64,000 bases of DNA from Herbaspirillum frisingense GSF30 (GTDB taxonomy: Bacteria > Pseudomonadota > Gammaproteobacteria > Burkholderiales > Burkholderiaceae_D): positions 1 through 64,000 of the forward strand of contig NZ_AEEC02000009.1 in assembly GCF_000300975.2 (NCBI RefSeq), in the 5' to 3' direction. The notes beneath the pieces are model-generated. The model made no database searches, had not been told where the DNA came from, and saw nothing but the letters and a program-made list of their open reading frames with translations. Below are positions 20,224 to 29,019 of the stretch, in pieces (the stretch's first letter is position 1; every line of letters starts with the position of its first letter). Made by a program: the position numbers and the translations under genes.

Positions 20224-21564
20224 TCAATGCTGGGTAAGGAGCTCGCCGCGCAGCGAGAACGGGAAGGCCTCGGTGACGCGGACCTCGACGATCTGGCCGA
20301 TCAGGCGCTGGCCATTCGGTCCACCATCGAAGTTGACCACGCGGTTGCTCTCGTTGCGACCCTGCAGTTCATCTTCGCGGCGTTTGGAAATGCCTTCGAC
20401 CAGGATGCGCTGCACCGAGCCGACCTGGGCTGCGCTGATCTTGGCGGCGTTGTCGTTGAGTGCGGCCTGCAGACGCTGCAGACGCGCCAGCTTGACCTCG
20501 GCCGGCGTATCGTCGGGCAGGTTGGCTGCCGGCGTGCCGGGGCGGGCGCTGAAGATAAACGAGAAACTGTTGTCGAAGCCGACATCGGCCACCAGTTTCA
20601 TCAAGGCCTCGAAATCTTCCTCGGTCTCACCGGGGAAACCGACGATGAAGTCGGACTGCACCGTGATATCGGGGCGCACCTTGCGCATGCGGCGGATCAC
20701 CGACTTGTATTCCAGCGCCGTGTAGCCGCGCTTCATGGCCGCCAGGGTACGGTCCGAACCATGCTGGGCCGGCAGGTAGAGGTGATTGCACAGCTTGGGG
20801 ACCTTGGCATAGGTATCGATCAGGCGCTGCGAGAATTCCTTGGGATGGCTGGTCACGAAGCGGATGCGCTCGATGCCGGGCAGTTCGGCGATGTACTCGA
20901 TCAACAGCGCGAAGTCGGCGATTTCGCCATCTTCCATCACGCCGCGATAGGCATTCACGTTCTGTCCCAGCAGCATGATTTCCTTCACACCCTGGTCAGC
21001 CAGGCCGGCCACCTCGGTCAAGACGTCCTCGAAGCGGCGCGAGACTTCCTCGCCACGGGTATAGGGCACCACGCAGTAGCTGCAATACTTGCTGCAGCCT
21101 TCCATGATCGACACGTAGGCGCTGGCGCCTTCCACCCGCGCCGGGGGCAGGTGGTCGAACTTCTCGATCTCCGGGAAGCTGATGTCCACCTGCGGGCGCC
21201 CGCTGTAGCGTCGCTCGCTGATCATCTGCGGCAGCCGGTGCAGGGTCTGCGGGCCGAACACCATGTCCACGAAGGGTGCGCGCTTGATGATGGCATCCCC
21301 CTCCTGCGAGGCCACGCAACCGCCCACGCCGATGAGCAGGTCGGGATTGTCCTTCTTCAGCGCGCGCAGCCGGCCCAGGTCGGAAAACACCTTTTCCTGC
21401 GCCTTTTCGCGGATGGAACAGGTGTTGAGCAAGATCACGTCCGCCTCTTCCGGACGGTCGGTCTTGATGAGACCGTCGGAGGCATTGAGCACGTCGGCCA
21501 TCTTGTCCGAGTCGTACTCGTTCATCTGGCAGCCGAAGGTTTTGATGAATACTTTTTTCTGCAT
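20224..21564 (-). CDS. miaB: tRNA-2-methylthio-N6-dimethylallyladenosine synthase MiaB
   Basis: Radical-SAM methylthiotransferase acting on i6A37 of tRNA. The 446-aa protein has the N-terminal UPF0004 domain with three cluster cysteines ([31 protein letters not shown]), the radical-SAM CxxxCxxC motif in [18 protein letters not shown], and a C-terminal TRAM domain. It is the first gene of the miaB-phoH-ybeY unit. Confidence 0.97.
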   Translation of the reverse strand: MQKKVFIKTFGCQMNEYDSDKMADVLNASDGLIKTDRPEEADVILLNTCSIREKAQEKVFSDLGRLRALKKDNPDLLIGVGGCVASQEGDAIIKRAPFVDMVFGPQTLHRLPQMISERRYSGRPQVDISFPEIEKFDHLPPARVEGASAYVSIMEGCSKYCSYCVVPYTRGEEVSRRFEDVLTEVAGLADQGVKEIMLLGQNVNAYRGVMEDGEIADFALLIEYIAELPGIERIRFVTSHPKEFSQRLIDTYAKVPKLCNHLYLPAQHGSDRTLAAMKRGYTALEYKSVIRRMRKVRPDITVQSDFIVGFPGETEEDFEALMKLVADVGFDNSFSFIFSARPGTPAANLPDDTPAEVKLARLQRLQAALNDNAAKISAAQVGSVQRILVEGISKRREDELQGRNESNRVVNFDGGPNGQRLIGQIVEVRVTEAFPFSLRGELLTQH

Positions 21565-21759
21565 AGATCTGTTTCAGGCGTAGAGCGCTGGAGAGGCCGC
21601 ATGGACCCATGCGGGCGCCGGCAAGGAGGAGGGCGGCGGGCCGCTGGAATCTGCTGCTACAGCGGTGGAGGAGCCCATCCTCGAAGGTTCGCGATTATAT
21701 CACCGCAGGCCGCGCCAGGCCGGGCGTGGCCTGCGGGCGGCGCAGCGCCGGGAATCGGC

Positions 21760-22662
21760 TCAGAGTTCGCCGCAGCAGTCCAGCAGCCAGTCCAGTACCG
21801 CACGCAGGCGCGGCAGGGCCTTGAGGTCGCGGTGAAAGACCGCCCACAGCTCGCGCTCCAGCTGTGGCGCGGCGTCCACAGTCTGCAATTCCGGCGCCAG
21901 CAGGTAGCTGGGCAGCAGCGCCAGTCCGACCCCGGCGCGCGCCGCCATGCACTGCGCCACCAGGCTGGTGCTGCGAAAGCGCACCGGATTGCCGGCCGCA
22001 TGGGTGGCAATCCACTGCGTCTCGGGAATATCGGGCACGCCATCGTCATAGCCGACGAAGGGCGCCGTCTTGCGGGCGCCACGCCACAGGGCGACATTGG
22101 TCGGCGTGCCGCACAGGTAGAAGCGCACCGTCCCCAGCCGGCGCGCGATCAGTTCGCCATCCTGCGGCCGGGCGAAACGCAGCGCCAGGTCGGCCTCGCG
22201 CCGGGCCAGGCTGAGCGTCTGGTGGCCCAGTGCCAGTTCTACGTCCAGCGCCGGCCATTGCTGCAACAGCGCCGGCAGGCGCGGCGCCAGGAACAGGGTA
22301 CCGATGGCATCGGTGCAGGCCAGGCGCAGCTTGCCTTCCAGCCGCAGGTCTTCACCGGCCAGGGTGCGGGCCAGTTGCCGGGTCTGTTCCTGCATGGCGC
22401 GGGCGGCCGTCAGCACACTTTCGCCCAGGCGGGTGAGTTCGACATCGTCGGCGCGCCGGATGAACAGCGGTGCCCGCATCGCCGCCTCCAGCTGCTGCAG
22501 GCGGCGGCCGATGGTGGCGTGCGTCACCCCCAGCGAGCGCGCCGCGCCGGAAAAGCTGCCTGCGTCGATGAAGGCGGCAAAGCTGCGCAGGCTCTCCCAG
22601 TCGGCTTGCAAGGTTGCCTGTGCGGATTGGGTGGCGGTGGGAAGAGCTGTCAATTTTTTCAC
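21760..22662 (-). CDS. LysR-family transcriptional regulator
   Basis: A 300-aa LysR regulator: N-terminal winged helix (about residues 25-85, with SFSGAARSLGVTHATIGRRLQQLE as the recognition region) and a C-terminal effector-binding domain. It begins at GTG 22662. It is divergent from the cysteine hydrolase gene at 22785 with 122 bp between, so regulation of that gene is likely but not shown. The first 20 residues before the HTH are longer than usual. Confidence 0.92.
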   Translation of the reverse strand: MKKLTALPTATQSAQATLQADWESLRSFAAFIDAGSFSGAARSLGVTHATIGRRLQQLEAAMRAPLFIRRADDVELTRLGESVLTAARAMQEQTRQLARTLAGEDLRLEGKLRLACTDAIGTLFLAPRLPALLQQWPALDVELALGHQTLSLARREADLALRFARPQDGELIARRLGTVRFYLCGTPTNVALWRGARKTAPFVGYDDGVPDIPETQWIATHAAGNPVRFRSTSLVAQCMAARAGVGLALLPSYLLAPELQTVDAAPQLERELWAVFHRDLKALPRLRAVLDWLLDCCGEL

Positions 22663-22784
22663 AGGTGGCTGTCGATTACGAGGAATGGTAGTGCGAATTT
22701 TATCGGACTAAGATGGCCTGTCATCAACGTTCTGCAGCGTCTTTTCGAATTTCCATCTTCCCTTCTTCAGACAAGGAGTCACCG

Positions 22785-23393
22785 ATGTCCACGCCACAGA
22801 CCCTGATCCAGATCGCCGGCGGCACTTCCCGCGCCGCCACCTGGCAGGAAGCCGTCCTGCTCATCATCGACCATCAGACCGAATACACCACCGGCCGCGC
22901 ACCGCTGGCCGGCATCGATGCTGCCGTCGGCCAGATCGCCACCCTGCTGGCACAGGCGCGCGCTGCTGGCGCACCGGTGATCCACGTGGTCCACCACAGC
23001 AAGCCGGGTGCTGCCATGTTCGATCCACAAGGGCCGCATGTGGCCATCATCGACGGCCTGCAGGCCGAGCCCGGCGAGCTGATCGTGCACAAGAGCCTGC
23101 CCAACGCCTTTGCCGGCACCACCCTGGATGAGGCCCTGCAGAAGACCGGTCGCCGCGCCCTGATCGTGGCCGGCTTCGCCACCCACATGTGCGTCAGCGC
23201 CACCGTGCGTTCTGCGCTGGATCACGGCTACGCCAGTACCGTGGTCGCTGCCGCCTGCGCCACGCGCGACCTGCCTGATCCGCTGGGCGGCCAGCCCATC
23301 AGCGCCGCCGACATCCAGCGCGTGGCCCTGGTCGAGCTGGCGGATCGTTTCGCCACCGTGGTGCCGGATGCGAACGCGCTGGCGACCGGCTGA
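22785..23393 (+). CDS. Isochorismatase-family cysteine hydrolase
   Basis: A 202-aa hydrolase of the isochorismatase fold. The Cys-Asp-Lys triad can be read as Asp in LLIIDHQTEYT, Lys in IVHKSLPNAF and Cys in GFATHMCVSATVRSA. ATG 22785 has AAGGAG at good spacing, so the longer open frame from 22713 is not used. Members hydrolyse small amides or nicotinamide-like compounds; the substrate here cannot be told from sequence. It is divergent from a LysR gene and ends with a terminator. Confidence 0.9.
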   Translation: MSTPQTLIQIAGGTSRAATWQEAVLLIIDHQTEYTTGRAPLAGIDAAVGQIATLLAQARAAGAPVIHVVHHSKPGAAMFDPQGPHVAIIDGLQAEPGELIVHKSLPNAFAGTTLDEALQKTGRRALIVAGFATHMCVSATVRSALDHGYASTVVAAACATRDLPDPLGGQPISAADIQRVALVELADRFATVVPDANALATG

Positions 23394-23433
23394 CAATGTC
23401 CGGAGAAGTGCGCTGCTTCTAAAAATCACGCTC

Positions 23434-23463
23434 AAGCGCTACCCATGCGGTAGCGCTTTTTTG
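23434..23463 (+). terminator. Intrinsic terminator after the cysteine hydrolase
   Basis: Perfect 10-bp stem AAGCGCTACC / GGTAGCGCTT with loop CATGC, the right arm running into TTTT. Confidence 0.88.
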
Positions 23464-23509
23464 GGAGCAGCCGGTCTCTAATCCAGCTGCGGAAACGACC
23501 TGCAGTGCG

Positions 23510-24757
23510 TCACGCCAGGATCACCTGGCCGGTGGTCCAGCGTGTCTGACTGGCCTCAGGTGGCGCAAAGGCTGCCATCGCTTGCACCAGTTTGTCCACA
23601 TCGCTGTCGTAGAGAGTGCTGCCGTCAGCCGTACGGATACGCTCAATGTGATTGTCCGCCCCGCTGGCACCGCCGACGTACCAGTCCTTCACCCTGATCT
23701 GATCCGCCGTACCCAGCACATCGATCTGCAGATCATTGCCCACATGACGGAACCACAGCTGGGTCCGGTCAATGTCCGTCAACATCAGCATATCGGTGCG
23801 GCCAGTCTTGTCGTGGTCTACAAGGATGTCCTTCCCATCGCCCGCGCTGTACAGGTAGGTATCGTTGCCGCTCCCTCCGATCAAGATATCGTTTCCTCGC
23901 CCGCCGGACAGGATGTCATTGCCTCCATAGCCTTCGATCCGGTTGTCATTGGCGTCGCCGACGAGGCGGTCGGCTGCATCGGTACCGCCCAGGTTTTCAA
24001 TGCCGATCAGCGTATCTGCTCCATCTCCGAGAATGACCGTGCCCCTTGCCAGCGAGGCGTCGATGCCAATCCCGGCACCGGCCAGATAACTGGCCCGGTA
24101 ATCGACCGTGTCGTTGCCGGCATCACCCACCAGCACCTTGTCGTCATCAAAGGCTGGCAGGCCGTACAAGCTCATGCTGGCCAGGCCGTAGCCACCGGCG
24201 GTGTGGCTGGTCGCCACATTGGTCAGTTTGCCGTTGGTGTTCCAGTTGAAGTTCGTATCGAGCACGTTGCCGTATGTGTATTTTGCATTGAGTACGGTAG
24301 CCGTCAAACCGCCCTCAGCCCGATCCGCAAAGCGGATTTGCATGGCCTTGCTGTAGACCGCCCCGTCATAGAAGCCGATCCGCATCCACCAGTTGACCAT
24401 GTCACGCACCTGGTTGTGGCCCACGCCGCGTGAGGCAAGATCGACATCGGCCTCGATGCCGGCTCCGCCGTCTTGTGCTTGCGTTCCGCGAAAGGAGACG
24501 TAAATCTCGCCGGCGTAGACTCTTCCAACCCTGCCGCGCCATACAGTGGCGTCAAAGCCGGATCCTGGCAGCGGGATGTCGCGTTTGTTTTCTGATGCGA
24601 TGACCTCGAAGTTGGCGGCGATGAATTTCGCTTGATCTTTTTCCATTCTCTTCTTGAGGGTGGCGGCCAATTTTCCGACATCCATATCCTTGTCTAGATC
24701 TATGTGCGCTGCATCGGCAAGCAAGGCACCGATGTACGCGTTGTGGATTGTGTTCAC
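23510..24757 (-). CDS. RTX calcium-binding protein related to RTX lipases, probably without catalytic elbow
   Basis: A 415-aa secreted-type protein. Residues about 1-130 resemble the N-terminal part of RTX lipases (NKRDIPLPGSGFDATVW, YVSFRGTQ). No GxSxG nucleophile motif follows, and no long lipase core is present. Nonapeptide repeats (GYGGNDILSGGRGNDILIGG and similar) occur at about 265-310 and bind calcium in the family. There is no N-terminal signal peptide, and the C-terminal region with an Ala/Val-rich end fits type I secretion, though no HlyB/HlyD/TolC genes are in the window. Start GTG 24757 has AAGGAGAAG upstream. It may be a degenerate lipase or a distinct calcium-binding effector. 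Confidence 0.82.
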   Translation of the reverse strand: MNTIHNAYIGALLADAAHIDLDKDMDVGKLAATLKKRMEKDQAKFIAANFEVIASENKRDIPLPGSGFDATVWRGRVGRVYAGEIYVSFRGTQAQDGGAGIEADVDLASRGVGHNQVRDMVNWWMRIGFYDGAVYSKAMQIRFADRAEGGLTATVLNAKYTYGNVLDTNFNWNTNGKLTNVATSHTAGGYGLASMSLYGLPAFDDDKVLVGDAGNDTVDYRASYLAGAGIGIDASLARGTVILGDGADTLIGIENLGGTDAADRLVGDANDNRIEGYGGNDILSGGRGNDILIGGSGNDTYLYSAGDGKDILVDHDKTGRTDMLMLTDIDRTQLWFRHVGNDLQIDVLGTADQIRVKDWYVGGASGADNHIERIRTADGSTLYDSDVDKLVQAMAAFAPPEASQTRWTTGQVILA

Positions 24758-25577
24758 TGGTACTTCTCCTTATCAAGTAAATTTTTCATATCGATTTCCT
24801 TCCTGATGTGAACATTCAAATGGAATAAAAACGACGTGCGCTGCAATTCAACAAGGAGGACACCACGGTGCTCTCCTATCGCCATAGTGGCAGGGGTATC
24901 GATAGGCGCAAGCCTATTTGTCTTGCTTGCCCCAAATTTTTCAAGGAAGCAAAACTTATGTTGAGCGTGGCAATCAACGCGGGCGTGATCGTGAAGTTTT
25001 TTCTCGTGAAAACCAGCTTTTCACGGGACACATCGAACCTGTCCTAGGGTCTTCACGTTCGCTGAAATGTGTTGGTGCGTATCTTTTTCTTATGCGCGAA
25101 TGAAGTGATGTCGTCAGGACACTGCTGAGTGATCAGGTATGGAATATGGCCGGAGCAATCTTGATCGGTAAGTAAAGCGACCGCGAACGAATGGCGCTGG
25201 ATAACCGGGGGAGACGAAGCTGCGCCCAGCAGACTTTTTACATCCTGTTATCCATAAGTTGATCGATATCGAATTTTTCTGAAGAAAATTTCATCACGTT
25301 GACGACGCGGAACTAGCAATAATTGGAATTTCCCTGAGAACAATCAGGAGCACTGAAATTCAGGTGACAGAATCGCTTAGTTTGTCCGCTGTCAAAAAAA
25401 TGTCGATCACGCCCCACGCCCGGCTGCTGGGCCAGGCGCAGCAAGCGTGACAGACGTGCCGAACAGAACCATTGCAGTTTTCGCGCGGCCGCATTCCACT
25501 AAGGTGGCTGCATAAGTTGGCTGCATAAGGCGGCCCGTTGCCACCGCCACGCTCCCTGGAAAAAGGATGAGTCGAAC
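24758..25577. other. Long intergenic region between the RTX and kinase genes
   Basis: About 820 bp with no convincing gene on either strand; the longest plus-strand frame (24918-25103, 61 codons) lacks a ribosome binding site and family features. It is richer in A/T than the flanking genes. It contains an 8-bp perfect stem CGTGAAAA-CCAGC-TTTTCACG at 25005-25025 and several short palindromes near 24870-24915. It must hold the promoters of both divergent genes, but I cannot place them with confidence. Confidence 0.6.
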
Positions 25578-26195
25578 ATGATCCCGGCAGTCTTTCGCGA
25601 CAGGCTTGATGCGCTGCTCGCCAGCGGCCAGCGCACGATACTTGGACTGGCCGGGCCGCCCGGCTGTGGCAAGTCCACGCTGGCACAGGCCTTGCTCGAC
25701 CATGCCGGTTCCCGCGCTGCGGTGCTGCCCATGGATGGATACCACCTCGCCAATGCCGAGCTGGCACGCCTGGGTCGCGCTGCCCGCAAGGGTGCCGAGG
25801 ATACTTTCGACAGCGCCGGTTTCGTCCACCTGCTGTCGCGTCTGCGCAGCCAGGTCGCCGACGAGATGGTCTACGCCCCGCAGTTCCTGCGCGAGATCGA
25901 GGAAGCCATTGCCGGCAGCATCGCCATCAGTGCCGATATCCCGCTCATCATCACCGAAGGCAACTATCTGCTGCTCGACCGCGGCCATTGGTCGCGCGTG
26001 CGTCCGCTGCTGGACGAGGTCTGGTATGTCGAGGTCGATCCCGCGCTGCGGCTGGAACGCCTGGTTGCCCGCCATGTGCAGTTCGGACGCAGCCGGGCCG
26101 ATGCCGAGGCCTGGGTGATGAACAGCGATGAAATCAATGCCGCCCTGATCGCCAAGACGCGGGATCGGGCCGACCGTATTTTTCGCTGGGACTGA
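25578..26195 (+). CDS. P-loop kinase of the uridine/pantothenate-kinase-like family (FrcK-like)
   Basis: A 205-aa small-molecule kinase with Walker A GPPGCGKST (about 27-35), a substrate motif PMDGYHLAN, DTFDSAGF and a Walker B-like IITEGNYLLL. It belongs to the nucleoside/sugar kinase-like group that includes FrcK of the Sinorhizobium frcBCAK fructose-uptake operon. It stands immediately before a sugar ABC transporter here, which supports a role in phosphorylating the imported sugar. The exact substrate is inferred only from context. Confidence 0.87.
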   Translation: MIPAVFRDRLDALLASGQRTILGLAGPPGCGKSTLAQALLDHAGSRAAVLPMDGYHLANAELARLGRAARKGAEDTFDSAGFVHLLSRLRSQVADEMVYAPQFLREIEEAIAGSIAISADIPLIITEGNYLLLDRGHWSRVRPLLDEVWYVEVDPALRLERLVARHVQFGRSRADAEAWVMNSDEINAALIAKTRDRADRIFRWD

Positions 26196-26227
26196 ACTCC
26201 CGGCGTCAATGTCAGCAGTACCTGGTT

Positions 26228-26325
26228 GGCAGCACGCAATCAGCAATACGCATTTAGCAGCACGCAGTCAGCAGCACGCAGTCAGCAGCACGCAGTCAGC
26301 AGCACGCAGTCAGCAGCACGCAAAA
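26228..26325. repeat. 14-bp tandem repeat upstream of the sugar-binding protein gene
   Basis: Seven consecutive 14-bp units. Units at 26256, 26270, 26284 and 26298 are identical (AGCAGCACGCAGTC), the one at 26312 diverges in its last 4 bases, and the two at 26228 and 26242 are imperfect. The array lies between the kinase stop and the binding-protein start and ends 44 bp before that start. Confidence 0.95.
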
Positions 26326-26369
26326 CGTAGAACAAGCCATCCCCCCTCTAAAAAAAACCGGAGACAAGC

Positions 26370-27320
26370 ATGATCAGAAAATCCCTCGCCATCGCCTGTG
26401 CCACTCTCTCGCTGGCATCCTTCACACATGAGGTCCAGGCCGCTGACAAGCCGCTGAAGTCGGTCGGCGTCACCCTGGGTGACCTCGCCAATCCCTTCTT
26501 CGTGGCCATCGCCAAGGGGGCCGAGAGTGGCGCCCACAAGATCAATCCCGACGCCCGCGTGACTGTGGTGTCCTCCAAGTACGACCTCAACACCCAGGTC
26601 GGCCAGATCGAGAATTTCATCGCCAACAAGGTCGACATGATCGTGCTCAACGCGGCTGATTCCAAGGGTATCGGCCCGGCGGTGAAGAAGGCCAAGAAGG
26701 CTGGCATCGTAGTGGTGGCCGTGGACGTGGCGGCCGAGGGAGCCGATGTCACTGTCATGTCGGATAACACCATGGCCGGCGCCGAGTCCTGCAAGTTCAT
26801 CGCCGACAAGCTGCAGGGCAAGGGCAATGTGGTCATCGTCAATGGCCCGCCGGTTTCGGCGGTGATGGACCGTGTCTCCGGCTGCAAGGCCGAGTTCAAG
26901 AAGTCGCCCGGCATCAAGATCCTCTCCGACAACCAGAATGCCGGTGGCAGTCGCGACGGCGGCATGACCACCATGTCCAACCTGCTGGCCGCGCACGCCA
27001 GGATCGATGGCGTCTTCGCCATCAACGACCCCACCGCGATCGGTGCCGAACTGGCGATCCGTCAGGCCAAACGCAGTGACATCAAGGTCATCAGTGGCGT
27101 GGATGGCGCACCCGATGCCGAGCGCGCCCTCAAGGACAGCAAGTCGCTGTTCGCCGCCTCGCCGGCCCAGGACCCGTATGGCATGGCCGCCGAGAGCGTG
27201 GCCATCGGCTATCAGTTGATGAATGGCCGCGCCCCGGAAAAGAACGTCAAGCTGCTGCCCGTGAAGCTGATCACCCGCGACAACGTGGCCGACTACAGGG
27301 GCTGGGTCCCGGCCAACTGA
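26370..27320 (+). CDS. Sugar ABC transporter periplasmic binding protein (RbsB/FrcB-like)
   Basis: Periplasmic receptor of a class I sugar ABC importer, 316 aa. A signal peptide spans residues 1-24 (ending VQAAD). The mature protein follows the type I periplasmic-binding fold: LGDLANPFFVAIAKGAESGA, then IENFIANKVDMIVLNAADS and GVFAINDPTAIGAELAIRQ, typical of ribose/fructose binders. Start ATG 26370 has GGAGAC upstream. It is followed by the fused ATPase and permease, with a GC-rich stem-loop between that may set its higher expression. Confidence 0.93.
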   Translation: MIRKSLAIACATLSLASFTHEVQAADKPLKSVGVTLGDLANPFFVAIAKGAESGAHKINPDARVTVVSSKYDLNTQVGQIENFIANKVDMIVLNAADSKGIGPAVKKAKKAGIVVVAVDVAAEGADVTVMSDNTMAGAESCKFIADKLQGKGNVVIVNGPPVSAVMDRVSGCKAEFKKSPGIKILSDNQNAGGSRDGGMTTMSNLLAAHARIDGVFAINDPTAIGAELAIRQAKRSDIKVISGVDGAPDAERALKDSKSLFAASPAQDPYGMAAESVAIGYQLMNGRAPEKNVKLLPVKLITRDNVADYRGWVPAN

Positions 27321-27347
27321 TCGACTGATCTGTCGCTGCCCGGAGCG

Positions 27348-27375
27348 CCGGCCTGCCTGCATCGTGGCGGGCCGG
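27348..27375 (+). promoter_or_regulatory. Intercistronic stem-loop between binding protein and ATPase genes
   Basis: CCGGCCTGCC-loop-GGCGGGCCGG forms a 10-bp stem with one G-T pair and no T-tract. Such hairpins after periplasmic binding-protein genes commonly stabilise the upstream message; that role is inferred. Confidence 0.5.
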
Positions 27376-27456
27376 TGAGTCCGATGGCGGCACCGTCCGG
27401 CGCCCTTGGGCAGCGTTGCCGCGTACGGCTGACGTTACCATTTCCTTTACGAGCTC

Positions 27457-29019
27457 ATGACTTCCACACCCCTGCTGCGGATGACCGGCATCAGCAAGTC
27501 TTTCGGGGCCACGCGCGCCCTGTCGGCGATGCATCTGAGCATCTATCCCGGCGAAATCCACGCCCTCATGGGCGAGAACGGCGCCGGCAAGAGCACCTTG
27601 ATGAAAGTCTTGTCCGGCGTGCATGCGCCGGACAGCGGCGAGATTCTCCTGGACGGCAAGCCGCTGTCCCTGCGTGACCCCGGAGCCAGCCGCGTGGCCG
27701 GTATCAACCTGATCTACCAGGAGCTGGCCGTGGCACCCAATATCAGCGTGGCTGCCAATGTCTTCATGGGCAGCGAATTGCGCACGCGCTTGGGCTTGAT
27801 CGACCACGTCGCGATGCGGCAGCGTACCGATGCCGTGCTGGCTCAGCTGGGTGCCGCCTTTCGCGCCAGCGACCGCGCCGGACGCCTTTCCATCGCCGAG
27901 CAGCAGCAGGTGGAAATCGCCCGCGCCCTGGTGCATCGCAGCCGCATCGTCATCATGGATGAACCGACGGCAGCGCTGTCCGAGCGCGAGACCGAAAACC
28001 TGTTCAAGGTCGTGCGTCGTCTGCGCGACGAAGGCCTGGCCATCATCTACATCAGCCATCGCATGGCAGAAGTCCACGCCCTGGCCGACCGCGTCACCGT
28101 ACTGCGCGATGGCAGCTTCGTCGGCGAGCTGACACGCCAGGAGATCGACGCCGAGCGCATCGTCCAGATGATGGTCGGGCGCTCGCTGGGGGAGTTCTAC
28201 CAGCATCGCCGCATGGCGCCCGAGCAAGCCGCGACCTTGCCCACCGTATTGCAGGTGCGGGCGCTCGCCGGTGGCAAGGTCAAACCGGCTTCCTTCGGGC
28301 TGCGCGCAGGCGAAGTGCTGGGCTTTGCCGGGCTGGTGGGTGCCGGCCGTACCGAATTGGCGCGCCTGCTGTTCGGTGCGGATGCCCGCAGCGGCGGTCA
28401 GGTCCTGCTGGATGGCCAGTTGCTGCAGATCGATAGCCCGCGCGCGGCCATGCGGGCTGGCATCGCCTATGTGCCTGAGGACCGCAAGGGGCAGGGCCTG
28501 TTCCTGCAGATGGCGGTGGCGGCCAACGCCACCATGAATGTGGCATCGCGCCATGCGCGGCTGGGACTGGTCAACGGCCGCACCCTGCACGGGGTGGCGC
28601 AGGCATCGATTCGTCGCCTCAACGTCAAGGTGGCCCATCCCGGCGTGCCGGTGGGCAAGCTCTCTGGTGGCAACCAGCAAAAGGTCTTGCTGGCGCGCTG
28701 GCTGGAGATCGCGCCACGCGTGCTGATCCTGGACGAGCCCACGCGGGGTGTGGATATCTATGCCAAGAGCGAGATCTATCAACTTGTCCACAGGCTGGCC
28801 GAGCAGGGCGTGGCCGTGGTCGTCATCTCCAGCGAACTGCCGGAGGTGATCGGCATCTGCGACCGTGTACTGGTCATGCGCGAAGGCGCCATCACCGGCG
28901 AACTGGCCGGTGCCGACATCACCCAGGAAAACATCATGCGCCTGGCCACCGACACTGCCGGCGTGCCACCCGCATCTCCCCATTCACCTCAACCTTCCCT
29001 TGATCCCACCCATGGCTGA
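27457..29019 (+). CDS. Sugar ABC transporter ATP-binding protein, two fused ATPase domains
   Basis: RbsA/FrcA-type protein of 520 aa with two ABC cassettes in one chain. First domain: Walker A GENGAGKSTLMK, a modified signature SIAEQQQVEIARAL and Walker B IVIMDEPTAALS. Second domain: a degenerate Walker A (GLVGAGRTEL), intact signature LSGGNQQKVLLARW and VLILDEPTRGVD. This asymmetry is normal for the carbohydrate uptake transporter-2 family. Its end overlaps the permease start by 8 bp. Confidence 0.95.
   Translation: MTSTPLLRMTGISKSFGATRALSAMHLSIYPGEIHALMGENGAGKSTLMKVLSGVHAPDSGEILLDGKPLSLRDPGASRVAGINLIYQELAVAPNISVAANVFMGSELRTRLGLIDHVAMRQRTDAVLAQLGAAFRASDRAGRLSIAEQQQVEIARALVHRSRIVIMDEPTAALSERETENLFKVVRRLRDEGLAIIYISHRMAEVHALADRVTVLRDGSFVGELTRQEIDAERIVQMMVGRSLGEFYQHRRMAPEQAATLPTVLQVRALAGGKVKPASFGLRAGEVLGFAGLVGAGRTELARLLFGADARSGGQVLLDGQLLQIDSPRAAMRAGIAYVPEDRKGQGLFLQMAVAANATMNVASRHARLGLVNGRTLHGVAQASIRRLNVKVAHPGVPVGKLSGGNQQKVLLARWLEIAPRVLILDEPTRGVDIYAKSEIYQLVHRLAEQGVAVVVISSELPEVIGICDRVLVMREGAITGELAGADITQENIMRLATDTAGVPPASPHSPQPSLDPTHG

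Noticed and set aside
20176-22806. An 876-codon plus-strand open frame across miaB and the LysR gene
   Set aside because: It spans two well supported minus-strand genes and the spacer between them; the translation is low-complexity.
23510-24757. A frameshift joining missing lipase sequence to the RTX gene
   Set aside because: The alternative frames over this region (for example 24304-24681) contain no lipase motifs, so the core is absent rather than out of frame.
24918-25103. A 61-codon gene in the RTX/kinase spacer
   Set aside because: No ribosome binding site, no recognisable sequence features, and a composition like random AT-richer DNA.
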